Source of the DNA: Heloderma charlesbogerti
Lineage: Eukaryota; Chordata; Lepidosauria; Squamata; Helodermatidae
DNA length: 64,000 nt
Assembly (NCBI GenBank): GCA_026122225.1
Contig: JANEZZ010002239.1
Coordinates: 496,001-560,000 of the forward strand
Direction: 5' to 3'
Part shown: positions 32,229 through 43,933 of the stretch, in pieces
How the letters are laid out: each line of letters begins with the position of its first letter
How positions within the stretch are numbered: position 1 is the stretch's first letter
Notes under the pieces: model-generated
Told to the model about the DNA's origin: nothing
Seen by the model: only the letters and a program-made list of their open reading frames with translations
Databases searched by the model: none
Position numbers and translations under genes: made by a program

Positions 32229-32295
32229 GATAATGCTGGTGGGTTGTGAAAGCACACTAGGGGATGAAGTCAGATTCAATACATTACCAGATATT

Positions 32296-33167
32296 TAGGG
32301 ATGTACAAAAGTCACTTACCTTTTCGAAGGGTGACATTCGCAGTGCAGGGGAGGCACTCCGTCCCTCCCCCCAAAATTCTCACCGGCCGGCTCCACTCTG
32401 CGGAGATTCCGCTGAGCCGCCAGCTGGGGCCACTCACAGCCAGACATCCGGCCTCTGGGCAGCCTGCAGGGATGCAAATGGCAGCTGCCGTAGCCGCCAT
32501 TTGAGTCCCTGTATTTTGCTGTGACAGGCTATGTACATATCTACGTAAATATTCACGTAGCCTATCACGGCAAAACCCCCACAAAAAAACAGGAAATGCA
32601 AATGGCGGCAGCTACGGCGGCCGCCATTTGCTTTCCCTTTTTTTTGCCGTTTTACCCTGCGTAAATATTTACATAGGCTATTACGGCAAAAAGAAAAAAG
32701 GGAAGGCAAATGGCATAGTGGCTGCCATTTGCGTTCCCTTTTTTCTTTTTGCCGTAATAGCCTACATAAATATTTACGCAGGCTAAACCAGCAAAAAAAA
32801 AGGGAATGCAAATGGCAGCCGTTGTAGCCGCCACCATTTGTGTTCCCTTAGTTAAGCCGTGATAGGCTACGTAAATACTTACTTAGCCTATCACGGCTTC
32901 TGCAGGGATGCAAATGGTGTCCCTGCGTTAGAAGTGATAGGCTACGTAAGTATTTACGTAGCTTATCACGGCTATATGGAAGAAGCGAATGGCGGCCACA
33001 GACGCGGCTGCCATTTGCAATGCAGTGCGGACAGAAGCAGGTAGGTGCTCCGTTCCGGGCCCATTTCGTGGGGTCGGGGGGCTTCGTTCCGCCACAGATT
33101 TCAGGGGGCTGAATGCACCGGCATTCAATCTCACCAAGATCCGTGGCGGAATTCTCTGACACCCCTA
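32296..33167 (-). mobile_element. Foldback hAT-like element, copy 3 (E3)
   Basis: 872 bp, ends TAGGGATGT and ACACCCCTA. Flanks CAGATATT (32288-32295) and CAAATATT (33168-33175) match at 7 of 8. It contains five AT-centred hairpins (about 32518-32574, 32645-32690, 32748-32792, 32857-32900, 32935-32972) and CpG-rich hairpins between. The terminal hairpin with loop GAATGCACCGGCATTC is at the right. Outward donor-like motifs: 32314-32322 (reverse, AAGGTAAGT) and 33039-33047 (forward, CAGGTAGGT). No protein. Confidence 0.92.
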
Positions 33168-33177
33168 CAAATATTGC

Positions 33178-33680
33178 ACCTTTTTGTGTAGACGTTCCCT
33201 GGAATTTGCACTTACCTGAGAGGGAGGGAAGAGAAGAAACAGTAAATGTTTGTCTGATCTAATGGGACTGATCTTGCCTGCTACTAATACCAGTTTGAAT
33301 TGCAGTTCAGCACCACCTAGTGGCTGACTTAAAAATACAACCATCAGTAGATCTAAAGCTTTTCAGATCCGAGATCAATTTAAATTCCAATCTTCAAAAT
33401 GAAAAAGTCACTTTGAATTTATTGACTGCATTGGTCTGCTGCCTCTTTTATTTCTTTCTTTCTCACCCCTTCTGCTCTGGTTTTCTCTTTATCTCAAAAG
33501 AAAAATTAAACAAACTAAATGGTGGTAGAGAGAGACACTGATAGGGCCAACGTACCTTAGGCTGGGCCACAAGCCAACTTTAGATCACAACTGCTGAGCT
33601 GAAGACCAATTAATTATTTACTGGGGGGAAACAGTGATGGCTAAAATAGTACTTAAATTCCTCACCACTGTTGAAATCAG
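33178..33680. other. Unassigned sequence
   Basis: No gene or element recognised. Confidence 0.4.
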
Positions 33681-33681
33681 G

Positions 33682-33776
33682 GGTGGACAACTTGTGGCCT
33701 TCCAGATGTTTTGGCCTACAACTCCCATCATCCTTCACCATTGGCTATGCTGGCTGGGCTAATGGGATTTGGTTTA
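33682..33776. mobile_element. hAT-like MITE half
   Basis: GGGGTGGACAACTTGTGGCC...CCAGATGTTTTGGCCTACAACTCCCATCATCC...GGCTGGGCTAATGGG is one half of the common squamate foldback MITE also seen at 481-612. Confidence 0.7.
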
Positions 33777-34034
33777 AAGCCTATCAAGATCCCCTCAAGT
33801 AATGCTCAAGATGTCTAAAGCAGAAGTAAGAGCAATGCCTCTAAAAGAATCCTAACACTAACCCTTACCTTTGCCCCTAAAATCCAACAGACAGTCCAAG
33901 CTGGTTCATCAGCACTGTCCTCACACCTGGCTTCTATGCATTCATTTGAAGCTCAGAATATAGGAAGTATCTCCAGCCTTCAAATGAATGCATGAAGATT
34001 GGGAGTGCGGACATTAAATATGATACAACCCCAT

Positions 34035-34130
34035 GCAGCAGTGCAGTGGCAAATTCAGAAGCGCAGGGTCCCTTCGTGACAGTCACAGCCACGCTCCCTC
34101 ACAGCCACGTCCCCTTCTAAGATTGTGCAA
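34035..34130 (+). mobile_element. CAGTGGTGTAG-type MITE, partial
   Basis: GCAGTGCAGTGGCAAATTC...GACAGTC corresponds to the left part of the copy at 34512. Confidence 0.45.
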
Positions 34131-34482
34131 CCTTGTAAGATATACAGCCTTCAACTGGAATCCAAAAACAGTGCAGCTGAGAGTAAAGCAGTGGTATTTC
34201 AACTGGATGTCTGAGAAAAACTGCAGGGGTGTTAAAATCTTTTTCACTCACTCACTCACATCACAAACATTTTAGGTTTTCAAAATATGATACTCTATGG
34301 AAGCTTCATCCTCGCCACTCAGCCCTCATGGACAGATCCCTTCTCATGTAAACAGCCCCCTTGCATACTCCCTTAGCGCCTCAACATTATGCTCAACATT
34401 ATACCTTCCCTAAGCTCCTTCATTATATCTCCCCCCTCCCCCTCCAACAGAAACATCCACACACCCAGCTGGATTGAACTAC

Positions 34483-34511
34483 ACACACACACACGCACGC
34501 ACGCACACACA
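34483..34511. repeat. (CA)n/(CGCA)n microsatellite
   Basis: CA units with interspersed CGCA. Confidence 0.9.
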
Positions 34512-34897
34512 CAGTGGTGTAGTGGTAAATTTGGAAATGCAGGAGCTCATTGTGACAGTCTCCAAGGGCAGTCCAAAAGTTTCAGGCAGCTGTGTCGATC
34601 CATATCAACAAACCAGTTCTAGGAGTTTTCCTCTCCACCAGGAGCACGTCTTTGGTAAAGCGAATAGGTCTTAATTGCCCATTCCAGACCAAGTGATCCC
34701 AAATACTTTGCATTCCAACATGGAACAATATATTGTCGCTTGGAAAATTCATTCCCCTCACAGCTACAGTGAGGATCACAGCTAAGCTCAGAGGGAACAG
34801 GGAATTCTGAGGGGGGTGGCAGATGACATCAGAGTCCCTGTTAATGAAAAAGTGCCAGGGCTGCATCCCTGCGAGCCCTGCCTCCACTACACCACTG
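34512..34897. mobile_element. MITE with 14-bp perfect terminal repeats (hAT-like)
   Basis: Left end CAGTGGTGTAGTGG (34512-34525) and right end CCACTACACCACTG (34884-34897) are exact complements. 386 bp, no protein. The left side adjoins a CA microsatellite, so the target duplication cannot be read. Confidence 0.75.
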
Positions 34898-34899
34898 AC

Positions 34900-35935
34900 C
34901 CCATGTATTCAAAGAATGTCTGAGAAGGGCTTACCTTAGGTGTCTCAAGTGTTCCCACCAATCTATGCTCCTGTTAAACTGTCTAGTATGTGTGTTGTTT
35001 TCACAGCCAGTTTTAAGTAAGTTTCCAAGTTCCCGAAGCTCCAGAACAGACAATAAAGGTAATAGTTGAACTCACAACTGAATATATTCTTTTCATCACT
35101 GTGTTTGCCTTTGGTTTGATTTGCAAGTGTTCAGATGCAACCAAAACATCCAGGTCTTGCTATAAAATTATGCTACAGTCTCTCAGGTTGAGAAGCAACT
35201 ACATTGACAGGGAAATTATTAGAAACAGAAGGGGGCTCAGTTCTAATGATCCCACATTGGTTCTTAACCTAATTCATAAACCATTCACAGTCTCTCACTG
35301 ATACCTTCTCCCTTTGATTTCTGAAAGTTCTTGCAGGCTCTGCATCAATTCAGAGTTGCAGAACAACAGAGAAAGAAGACCTCCCCACCCCCCAAAGAAA
35401 CAATATCAGAAAAAGATGTGGCCTACAGCACTCTTATTTAGTTCCATGCTATTTCCATATTGCACCGTGAGCTGTAAGACCAGAAATATTGAACTTCCAT
35501 GATTCTTTCAGCATACATTCCTCCATTGGCTTCAAGCATCGGACTGCAATGATACTTGATGCATTGGCTCCAGGCCGTGATAGTGGAAGAGTGAGTCAGC
35601 ACTAAGAAGCTGTTGTCAGAACTTGGTGGGTGGTTGCCAGTCTCCCCACAATGGATGCTGTGACACAAGGCAGTACGTGTGTGCACAAAGGCTAGATCAG
35701 AATGGGCCTGCACTTCATGGATCCTGGGCAAGGAAAATATTGTACATGATTCCATTTGCAATTAAATGTTTGGAAGCGATTAACATTGGCAGGTATGCAA
35801 GGAAACCCAAGAAGCAGAGATTTTTCAGCATTTAAAATAGAGATTAGAATCCGGGTCACATGCTGTAGAGAACCAGTGTGGATCGCAAGATCGTGAGCTT
35901 CTGAGAACTGTGTTTAGTAATGCCATAGAGCTTTT
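34900..35935. other. Unassigned sequence
   Basis: No gene or element recognised. The minus frame at 35438-35761 has no family motif. Confidence 0.4.
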
Positions 35936-35939
35936 TACA

Positions 35940-36225
35940 GCTGTTGAAACCTTAATAAGTACAGGAAGCATTTCTTCACAGAGCACATAGATGTGTGTTC
36001 AGTGCCAGATGGCTTTTTGAAAGGGAAGGATAGGTTAATCAATGGCTATAAGTCAAGATGGCTAGCTACCTCCAGGTTCAAAGGCAGTATCCCTCCGAGA
36101 TACCAGTTGCCAAGAACAACTTGTGGGCTTCCCATAGGCATCTGGTTGGCCACTGTGAGAAACAGGCTGCTGGGCTAGATAGTAGTCCTTTGATCTGATC
36201 CAGCATATTATATTCTTATATTTGT
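35940..36225 (+). mobile_element. CR1/L3-type LINE 3' end
   Basis: 'tttgaaagggaaggataggttaatcaatggctat' is the end of ORF2. Then come CATCTGGTTGGCCACTGTGAG and 'ctagatagtagtcctttgatctgatccagc', with a TATTCTTATATT tail. Confidence 0.75.
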
Positions 36226-37259
36226 ATAATTGCTAATCAGTCTAACCATTCAGAGGATACATGTTTTTAATGGAGAAGCCAAGTTTTTCTATGACCTTGT
36301 GGTCTCAACAATACATTTGCAAAGAAGAAAATGAGGCATGAAAACATCTTTTCATTTTTATTATTATTACTGAATACTTTTCTTATTAGAACCATCTGTC
36401 AAGAAGATTCCTTCTGACAGATGGCATTAAGAAAGAGGGGGTGGGGAGGGAAGTCCACACTTCAAACGATGCGTTTAACTGAACAGTACTGGCTTCAGTG
36501 CATGTCAATTCCTTCTCTTTTTGCAAATAAATGTCTTGTTCTTCCTTTGCAAGGGATGCTGTGATTACTCAGTGGCTCTAGGACTCAGACCTTTCCTACA
36601 CAAGGCATTTATTGTGTGCTTGTAATTCCTTATTTACAATTGTTACGGGTTCTTTATATGGTCATGATCCTCCAGTTTCGCTTCTGTTTTTTCAGAGTGC
36701 TTTCCTGGTGTTTTTTAGAATGGGGAAAATGGGGTATTATTTCTGAAACCACTGCTTCTACTTGTGCATTTGCGCTATTCCATTATAGTACATCTCCACC
36801 CAGAGGTTATGTAGCAGAACAGCAGGAAAGGAAAAGCTCTTTGTGTAGAGCTCAGATCTCAATTCTGCGACAAAACTGAAAGTAGATACAGCGATTAACA
36901 GCTAGGTGTAGAAAAGCTCCTAGTTATTGTTTGTAACCAACCTGGATAAACATATTAAAAGCGGGATCGAAATTTACAAACAAAAGAATGGTGTCCTAAA
37001 GTTTGTGGGGTTTTACCCTGCTTCCTGTCAACTGGATGCTTGCCTCCCAAATATTCAATGTGTATTTACATTAATTCATTTGAATGTTGTAAAATGATTC
37101 CATGTGCTTTACAAAAGCAATATGATCATTTCATTGCAAAGAAACGTTGTTTTAAAAAATAACTCGGTTCATGTAGCCATATGCAGGACAGCAATTAGTG
37201 TCTCAACTGGTAGCAATAATAAACAGATTCTCTTCCCTCCCACTCCATTTTGGTCAAAA
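36226..37259. other. Unassigned sequence
   Basis: No gene or element recognised with confidence. A LINE-tail-like stretch ('gtaaccaacctggataaacatattaaaagcgggatcg') lies near 36934-36970. Confidence 0.4.
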
Positions 37260-37267
37260 GGTATTTT

Positions 37268-37804
37268 TAGGGATGTCAGAGAATTCTGCCACGGATCTCC
37301 ATGGTGGAATGAAGGCCCCCCCCCCCGCAAAAGGTGTGCGAAACAGAGCACTTACCTGCTGCAGTTCGCGCTGGTTTGCGAATGGCGGCCGCGGCTGCGG
37401 CTGCCATTCGCTTCTTCATTATAGCCGTGATAGGCTATGTAAATACTTACGTAGCCTATCACGGCAAAAAAAAAAAAAAGGAACGCAAATGGCAGCTGCC
37501 GTAGCCGCCGCCATTTGCATTCCCTTTTTTTTTTTGCTGTGATAGGCTTCGTAAATATTTAGGTGGCCTATCACGGCAAAATACAGAGACGCAAATGGCG
37601 GCGGCTGCGGTGGCCACCATTTGCGTCCCTGTGCAGGCTGCCCAGCGGCTGGATGTCCAGCTGCGGGCAGCCCTGGCTGGCAGCTCCGCGGAGTTGCCAC
37701 AGAGCGGAGCCAGCCAGGGAGAATTTCGGGGGGAGGGACAGAGCGCCTCCCCCCCACCGCGAATGTCACCCTTCGAAAAGGTAAGTGTCTTTCATACATC
37801 CCTA
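37268..37804 (+). mobile_element. Foldback hAT-like element, copy 4 (E4)
   Basis: 537 bp, ends TAGGGATGT and ACATCCCTA, flanked by exact GGTATTTT (37260-37267 and 37805-37812). The terminal hairpin has lost its loop (CCACGGATCTCCATGGTGG only). Two AT-centred hairpins (about 37424-37466 and 37534-37578) alternate with three CpG-rich hairpins. Outward donor-like motifs: 37350-37358 (reverse) and 37778-37786 (forward, AAGGTAAGT). No protein. Confidence 0.93.
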
Positions 37805-37812
37805 GGTATTTT

Positions 37813-38450
37813 AGAGTTTTCAAAAGTTCTGGCACCAAATGTTAAAGCAGATGTGATGTGATTCTGTCAGATACTGAAAGGCATTGGAAGTAGAAGGTAT
37901 ATAATCCATTGGGTAAGGTCAAGAGCTGTGTTGTATCATCAACTATATTGCCATGTTTTGTTACTAAGGACTCTGTCCAAGCCCCCTCTAAGAGTCTGAG
38001 AGGTGTGGGGGCTGAACATTCATTTGAGACTCCTATCTTCCTCACTACTCTTCTGTCAATGTCATTTCCCCCTCGGTTTGGGGGGAAAAAAGCATAACGT
38101 CTTCTTAAAAAAACACTATATTATTTGATATCACAATTCAATACAGCAGTATTTGTCATGTCTCCAAAGTTAGCAATAAAAACACTATTGGATTCAGGTG
38201 CAAAGTGCAGCACCCCTTCTGTATGCCAGATGCTCTTTTCACATTTCATCAACTAAAATACCCAATACCATCATCATCATTTACTGCACAGTCACAATCC
38301 CATTAGGAGACCCAATACAAAGTTAAAACATGTGGCTGAGCCAGTAAGTATTCCTTGCTGCTATTGGCTATGGTGATTGCCCCATCATCCTGCCCTCTGT
38401 TCAAGCTATTGGTCTGCCTGGAGATGCAGAGGGAAAGAGGAAAAAGGAGT
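37813..38450. other. Unassigned sequence
   Basis: No gene or element recognised. Confidence 0.4.
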
Positions 38451-38451
38451 T

Positions 38452-38541
38452 GCAGTGCAATCTTATACATGTCTACTCAGAAGTAAGCCCCATTGACTTC
38501 AGTGGGACTTAACTCCCATAAGTGGGTACAGGATTGCACTC
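38452..38541. mobile_element. Short Harbinger-like MITE, best copy
   Basis: Left GTGCAATCTTATACATG and right GGGTACAGGATTGCAC are near-complementary ends around CTACTCAGAAGTAAGCCCC and CATTGACTTCAGTGGG. About 90 bp, no protein. Confidence 0.7.
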
Positions 38542-38744
38542 TTAATGAATAATAAGTTGACTAAATTTGAAGATCAAGCACATGAACAGTAAGAGCAGAT
38601 CCCTCCTCTGAAGTCAACAGCCCAATAAGTGGAGCTGGTGCCAAGAAAAGTACTGAAGTTTGTTCTGGGGCTGCATTTTCACTGACCAGAGTTACTGTCC
38701 TTTTTAAGGGAAAGGATCTGATCATTTGATTTCAAACACTGAGG

Positions 38745-39105
38745 GCACCTCTACAGCAGCCTAAGATCCTGCATTTAAAACAGGGCTTTCCGCTTCCGTT
38801 TTGAATGCAGGATCATAACTGTCTCCCTTTACATATACTCCCCCCCCTTCTCCCCATATCTGAGGCTCCCCATATTTCATTGATCCTGCTCCTCTTCTTC
38901 CCGCTTCTACTCTTTACACAGGAGGAAACTGAAGCGGAACACAAGGGGGTAATTTGATAGCTCATTATCTATTTAAAAATGGAACAAAGGGCATTTAGTG
39001 CAGGATGGTCACGGCAGGGTCACTGCATCATATAAAGAGCCTACAAACTTCCGTGAAGGAGCAATCTCAATTGCAGGATAAAAGCCTGGGGAGAAGGAGC
39101 CCTGA
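38745..39105. repeat. Interspersed repeat R, copy 2
   Basis: Colinear with 16960-17345 (GCATTTAAAACAGGGCTTTCC, CTTCCGTTTT, GATAGCTCATTATCT, GGGCATTTAGTGCAGGA). Confidence 0.65.
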
Positions 39106-40070
39106 GAACCTACAACTGTTCATCTGTATTGATGTGACCCCCATTATGTGTGAGGTCCAGAGCAATTGTCTCCTTTGTCCTTCACCTAAACAAGGCCCTG
39201 GTTCTATTACTTAGGTTACACTTTAAATCATAACACCAGCATGGCTTATAGGCACAGGCTGAATTGGGCCACTCTAGATTTTAAAAATCTCTTTCAGTCT
39301 CCAAAGAGATGCAAAAGTCTGGAGCCACTGATTCTCCTCAAATAGATTCCCTTGCCCTTCATTGTTTCTACCCACTAGTCCTTCTTTCTCTGGTACTTCT
39401 TTCTGTGAATTCTAACGCAGCTCTGTTCCATCATCTTCCTGGAAATCGCATGTCTCATGTATCCATAAGTGAAGTTGGCCTCTGCACATAAACAACATGG
39501 CAGCACTCATAGGTAGTGATAGGGAAACTCACCTCAGCCCTATTCAGAACTTGATCACCAATCATGAGCATGCTCAGAAAAACACTAGGCATTTGCAAGA
39601 GCTCTTCACCTTGTAACTCAATTGTTTCCATTTCTAGGATGCAGGTGCATTCACACGCTTGGGAACTGTAGTGCTATGGTGGGTAAAGGCCATGCATTCA
39701 TAAGCAACTTCTATAAGCCCCCACCATGATTGGATATGTGAATTACTTTAAAAGTCACATTTACATGCTGCATACCCTTGGGCATACCTGGCTTTTTGAA
39801 ACTTGGACATTCTTTGCCAAATTGATGGCGCAGAAGTAAGGTGTTGCTTTGTAAATGACATTCCCACATTTAAGACGTTCAAGGCAATTTCAGCCATCAA
39901 CCATGGTTTCACTTGAGAGAAAGGGGTTAAAAGTAATCAGGTTTTGAGCATGTGCTAGCCCTGGCAGTGACCTTGAGTGCCTCCTCAATCTGATGAATGC
40001 AGACTCAGCAAGGATAAAACCGGTGCATGAACTTGAAATAATCTAAATTTAAATGTCAAGCAAGATGAAG
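39106..40070. other. Unassigned sequence
   Basis: No gene or element recognised. Confidence 0.4.
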
Positions 40071-40076
40071 ACTTTG

Positions 40077-40715
40077 TAGGGATGTCAGAGAATTTCTCCA
40101 CGAATCTCGGGGAGGCCGAATGCCAATGCATTCAGCCCCCCGAAATTGGTGGGGAAATTCTCCGACCCCCCCCCGACTCCCCCCCGGATGGGACTTACCT
40201 CTGTCGAATGTCCCTCTCAGCGGAGGGTCCCGGTGGCAGTTCGGCAGCGTTGCGGCGGCAGCAGCGGCCAGTCTTCTGACCGACTGCCTCCACCACCATT
40301 TCCCAGTAAAAAAAAAAAAAACGTGATAGGCTACGTAACGATTTACGTAGCCTACCACGGCTAGATTTTCAAAGTCAGCCGTGATAGGCTACGTAAAGAT
40401 TTACGTAGCCTATCATGGCTGACTTTGAAAATCTAGCCGTGATAGGCTACGTAAATCTTTACGTAGCCTATCACGTTTTTTTTTGTTGTTTTTTTACAAT
40501 TTACTTTTTTATTTTGTGGCCGGGGAGACAGGGCGCTCCCCCCCAGCCAGAATTTCAGCGGGGAGGGATGGGGCGCCTCCCCCCCCGGCCTGAATTTCAG
40601 CCAGGAGGGGCGGGGCGCCTCCCCCCACCAAGAATTTAGGGGGGAGAAACGGAGCGCCTCCCCCCCGCACCGAAAACAGCTGCGGGACCAGGTAAGGGAC
40701 TTTCGTCCATCCTTA
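40077..40715 (+). mobile_element. Foldback hAT-like element, copy 5 (E5)
   Basis: 639 bp, begins TAGGGATGTCAGAG, ends GTCCATCCTTA. Target duplication not readable (AGACTTTG versus CTTTCAGG). The core (40321-40475) is three AT-centred hairpins separated by CTAGATTTTCAAAGTCAGC and its complement, so the central hairpin is the axis of a larger palindrome. CpG-rich ATGGCGGC modules are absent. The right part has four GC-rich repeats of the type CAGAATTTCAG(C)...GGGAGGG. Outward donor-like motifs: 40193-40201 (reverse) and 40689-40697 (forward). Confidence 0.85.
40321..40475. repeat. Three-hairpin nested palindrome in E5
   Basis: Each unit reads CGTGATAGGCTACGTAA...TTTACGTAGCCTATCACG. Spacers at about 40362-40378 and 40426-40438 are complementary to one another. 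Confidence 0.95.
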
Positions 40716-41044
40716 CTTTCAGGGCAAGGGAGTTCTGCCTGGAATATTTTCAGGCATTACAAGCTGGGAAAAATTGTATACTTGAGCCCAGCTCATCACT
40801 TTTGAGATTCAGCGGCATCAATACTGACATTACTCTTGGTGCAATGACAGCAAGAGCAGAAGCACATGGCTTGTAATCCTTGGCCTCATCTGAGCCCATG
40901 GGTGTATTGAGTAACTCCATGTTCCAACAGCGACCTTGTGACATCTGTTGGGCCCCAAACAAAGTCACAGGATTCCATTACCACAGGGAAGTTGCAATGT
41001 CAGTTGGCATGTCCCTGGTGGTTCCGAACGCACCCATGACCCAA

Positions 41045-41335
41045 TTAGAGTCCTGAGAAGAGCCTGAGAAGAGCCTTCAGTGTGGCAGGTCCCTTCCTGT
41101 GGAACTCCCTGCCTCTGAGGTCAGGCAGGCACCAACATTGTGTGGTTTTCAGCGCCTCCTGAAAACATCTTTATTTCAAGAAGCCTTCCTTGACTGACTA
41201 GCCACAGATTTTATTGGTACGCTGTTTGTTTGTTTTTTAAGTGGTATTTTATTGTTTTTCTTTTATTGTCCAGAAACTGTTTAGATGTGGAGTGGTATAT
41301 AAAAGTTGTAAATAAAATAAATAATTAGACTTGAG
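41045..41335 (+). mobile_element. L2 LINE 3' end
   Basis: 'cttcctgtggaactccctgcctctgaggtcaggcagg', 'gcgcctcctgaaaacatctttatttcaagaagcc' and the tail 'agtggtatataaaagttgtaaataaaataaataa' match the end of L2 ORF2 and its 3' UTR as known in sauropsids. Sense orientation. Confidence 0.7.
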
Positions 41336-42915
41336 TACCTAATTTAACAAGGTTAACTGACATGTACAGTGGTTGCCCTGCTCTTGATAGCTGGGTTCCT
41401 AATTAAGAAACAGGCTTTGGGGGGAAAAGTAGTGGCCCACAGGTTGGGAAATCCCTCAGCTCAGTAGGCTCTAGTCCACAAGTCAATGCTGGTATGTTCT
41501 CCTGCTTCCCATCCTTTCCTAGCTTAGGGCTTGGGTGGCACTGGCAGTAGTTTGGCAAGCTCAAGTTGTAGCAGCCATTTGCCCTTTCTGCTCTTACCTG
41601 GCTCCCTCTTATTTGTTCATCTGCCCCCATGGTGGTCCCACTGCCCCTACCAGCTAAAAGTCCTGCTCCTGGTCTAGTAGGCACTATGGGCCAAAATCGA
41701 CATTACTTTAAATCTGTATCTAGCAGTGATATCACCTCTTTTTTCATCTTTACTCTAAAGTAGGCACAAGGAGGGGCTGACTGGATCAGGACCCTGGCAT
41801 GGGGGAGTAGGGGGCTTTTAAGATCTGAATCAGGGTCCCTACACCTAGAGTAAAAATGGGGGGAGATGATGTAGGTGCTAGATAGATACAGATTTAAGGT
41901 AATGTCTGTTTTGCCCAATCTCTGCCCACAGCTGGCCTTCGTCCACAAGTAGCAGCAATTCAAGATGGCCAACAGTGACTTCAGTACTGTGGGGTTGGAG
42001 AAAAAGGGCTGTGAGGTCAGGTTGCCCGCCAGCCTTATAAACCTACACAGGAAACAGTAAGGAAATTATAATTGCCAATGTGCCTCTACATTTGATCCTT
42101 AACAACAACACTCACCATTCGAGTACTACTTTTTTGAGTATTCAAACTATTTATGACCTCAGAAATCCTTACTACAGCTTGCAAGTTACATCAGTATGAT
42201 TATCTCCATTTTATAGATTGGATCCTGATGCCGAGATAAAGTGGCCTGCCAAAAACCACCCATTGAGTTCAGAGCTGTAGTTGCATTCGAACTGGGCACT
42301 TCCTAGCTCTTTGCTCACTCCTGGCCGTGATGCTACAACAATAAAAGCTGATGCATATTTTGTCCCAGCCCTAGTTACCAATTTTCTGTATCCCTCTTAT
42401 GTTTAACACCAACCATCAGGAGATTGTATTTTATTATTTTATCCACTGTAAATAATTGCAGAAGCATGTTGAGGGTTATGTTTATGATTATTTTGTTTCT
42501 GATCTTATAGGTATGGGTTTTTATCTTTAAAAATAAAAATTAAAAACAGTGTTTTTTTAAAAAGAAATATTTGCACGAACGATTCTCAATACGGGATCAG
42601 ATCTCTAAGATGTATGCAAGATCATGTGGTGCTTCAGAAATTAAACCATGGAAAATTTATTACTAGATTCACCTTGCTGCCCTGGACCACCTGTGGATAA
42701 ATTCTATTAAAGCGAACTTGGTGGGCCTCTTTTTCCTGCTCGATGTTGAATGCCACCTTCCCGGTGGACAAATATTAGAAGACACCCCTTGAATTCAGAC
42801 GATGGATATGGCAATGGTACCATAAAACATAACAGTAGCAGCAGCAGCTCAAAATGTATGTCATCAAAAGCACATTCCAGAGCCTGGACTAAGGTTCTGT
42901 AATGGAGTAGAACTG
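41336..42915. other. Unassigned sequence
   Basis: No gene or clear element. The minus frame at 41403-41684 shows no motif. Confidence 0.4.
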
Positions 42916-42919
42916 TTTT

Positions 42920-43137
42920 TCGCTGACCTGTTCAGGAACAGGACAGACCAAAGAAAAGACCTCCTCACACAATGCATAACTAGCTTTAAAGAATGTTCTG
43001 CCACAACATGAGGTGGTGGGTGCTAGGTTTAAAAAAGGGATTAGACAAATTCATAAAGGAGATATGCCTATCAGATGGGGTATTCAAATTATCTCCCTTA
43101 CACGTTTGCTGAATGTGTGAGGGCAAGAAGGAACATG
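42920..43137 (+). mobile_element. CR1/L3-type LINE 3' part
   Basis: 'gaatgttctgccacaacatgaggtggtggg...ggattagacaaattcataaag' corresponds to the end of ORF2 of the same LINE group as 13945-14255. Decayed. Confidence 0.6.
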
Positions 43138-43545
43138 CCTGCAAGGCTCACAGGGACATAGGAAGGTGCCTTATACTGACCTGGTTCAAGTGATCAAAAT
43201 AAGCCACAGTGGGCTGTTGTAGCGTTATTTGAGGGTTGTTTCCCCTCCAACAAGCTGTGCCACCTGGTTCAGATGACATGACACGAGGTGATTATGGAGA
43301 TTGTGTCCCTCATGCACTGAGCATCCACCATGATTTAAATAAGCCATGGTGGCTTATTTTGATTGTGCAAACTGGCCCACTGAGTCAGACCATTGGTCCA
43401 TCTAGCCCAGTATTGTCAACAGAGACTGGCAAAAGCTCTCCAGGTTTTTCAGACAGGGATCTTTTCCAGCCCTACCTGGATATGCTGGGGATCAAACCTA
43501 GGACCTTCTGCGTGCAAAGCAGCTGCTCTACCACTGAGCCACGAT
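43138..43545 (-). mobile_element. tRNA-derived SINE split by a MITE
   Basis: The 3' end of the SINE (GGACATAGGAAGGTGCCTTATACTGA, 43153-43179) and its body and head (GTCAGACCATTGGTCC to the A box near 43530) are separated by 199 bp of unrelated DNA (43180-43378). Across the gap, ACTGA is repeated. The tRNA-like head is on the minus strand. Confidence 0.85.
43180..43378. mobile_element. MITE with ~28-bp terminal inverted repeats inside SINE
   Basis: Left TTCAAGTGATCAAAATAAGC and right GCTTATTTTGATTGTGCAAA are imperfect complements. ACTGA occurs at 43175-43179 and 43379-43383. A further internal palindrome surrounds 43340-43356. No protein. The superfamily is uncertain. Confidence 0.8.
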
Positions 43546-43549
43546 CCTC

Positions 43550-43925
43550 ATGTCATCAGCCAGCCACACATGCATACTCCACCAGCCACTAGATCAGTAG
43601 GGGTGGGCGTGGAGGGCTAAGCATGTATAGGCCTCCACATGAATGGGAAACCTAACTGGCCTGGAAAAAAGAAAAAGAAAGCAGACTCAGGCCAACATTT
43701 TTTAAAAAAAAATGTTTTAGTTATCTTAATTTTCTTAGTGACTTGAGGCATCTGAAATCTTGATAATAAAAGCTTAGCAAAGCCTGTGATGCCAGTTAAT
43801 GTTGTGATTTGTCTATGCTACTCCAATTTAAAAAAAATCATTCCTTCTAACTTTTAAAATACTTTAGCCCCAAAATATTAAAATGCCACAGAAAGTAAAG
43901 AGAGGGGCTCATGAGAAAGAGGTTA
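43550..43925. other. Unassigned AT-rich sequence
   Basis: No gene or element recognised. Confidence 0.4.
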
Positions 43926-43933
43926 TTAATAAC

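Noticed and set aside
34035..34897. Two-copy MITE with readable target duplication
   Set aside because: The terminal repeats are clear at 34512-34897, but the left flank is a CA microsatellite and the partial copy at 34035 lacks an end, so the duplication cannot be judged.
40321..40475. CRISPR-like array (short palindromic repeats with spacers)
   Set aside because: The spacers are complementary to each other and repeat between units, the context is vertebrate transposons, and the units belong to a dispersed transposon family.
40077..40715. 8-bp target duplication around E5
   Set aside because: AGACTTTG and CTTTCAGG share only an offset CTTT; I could not align them at the expected positions.
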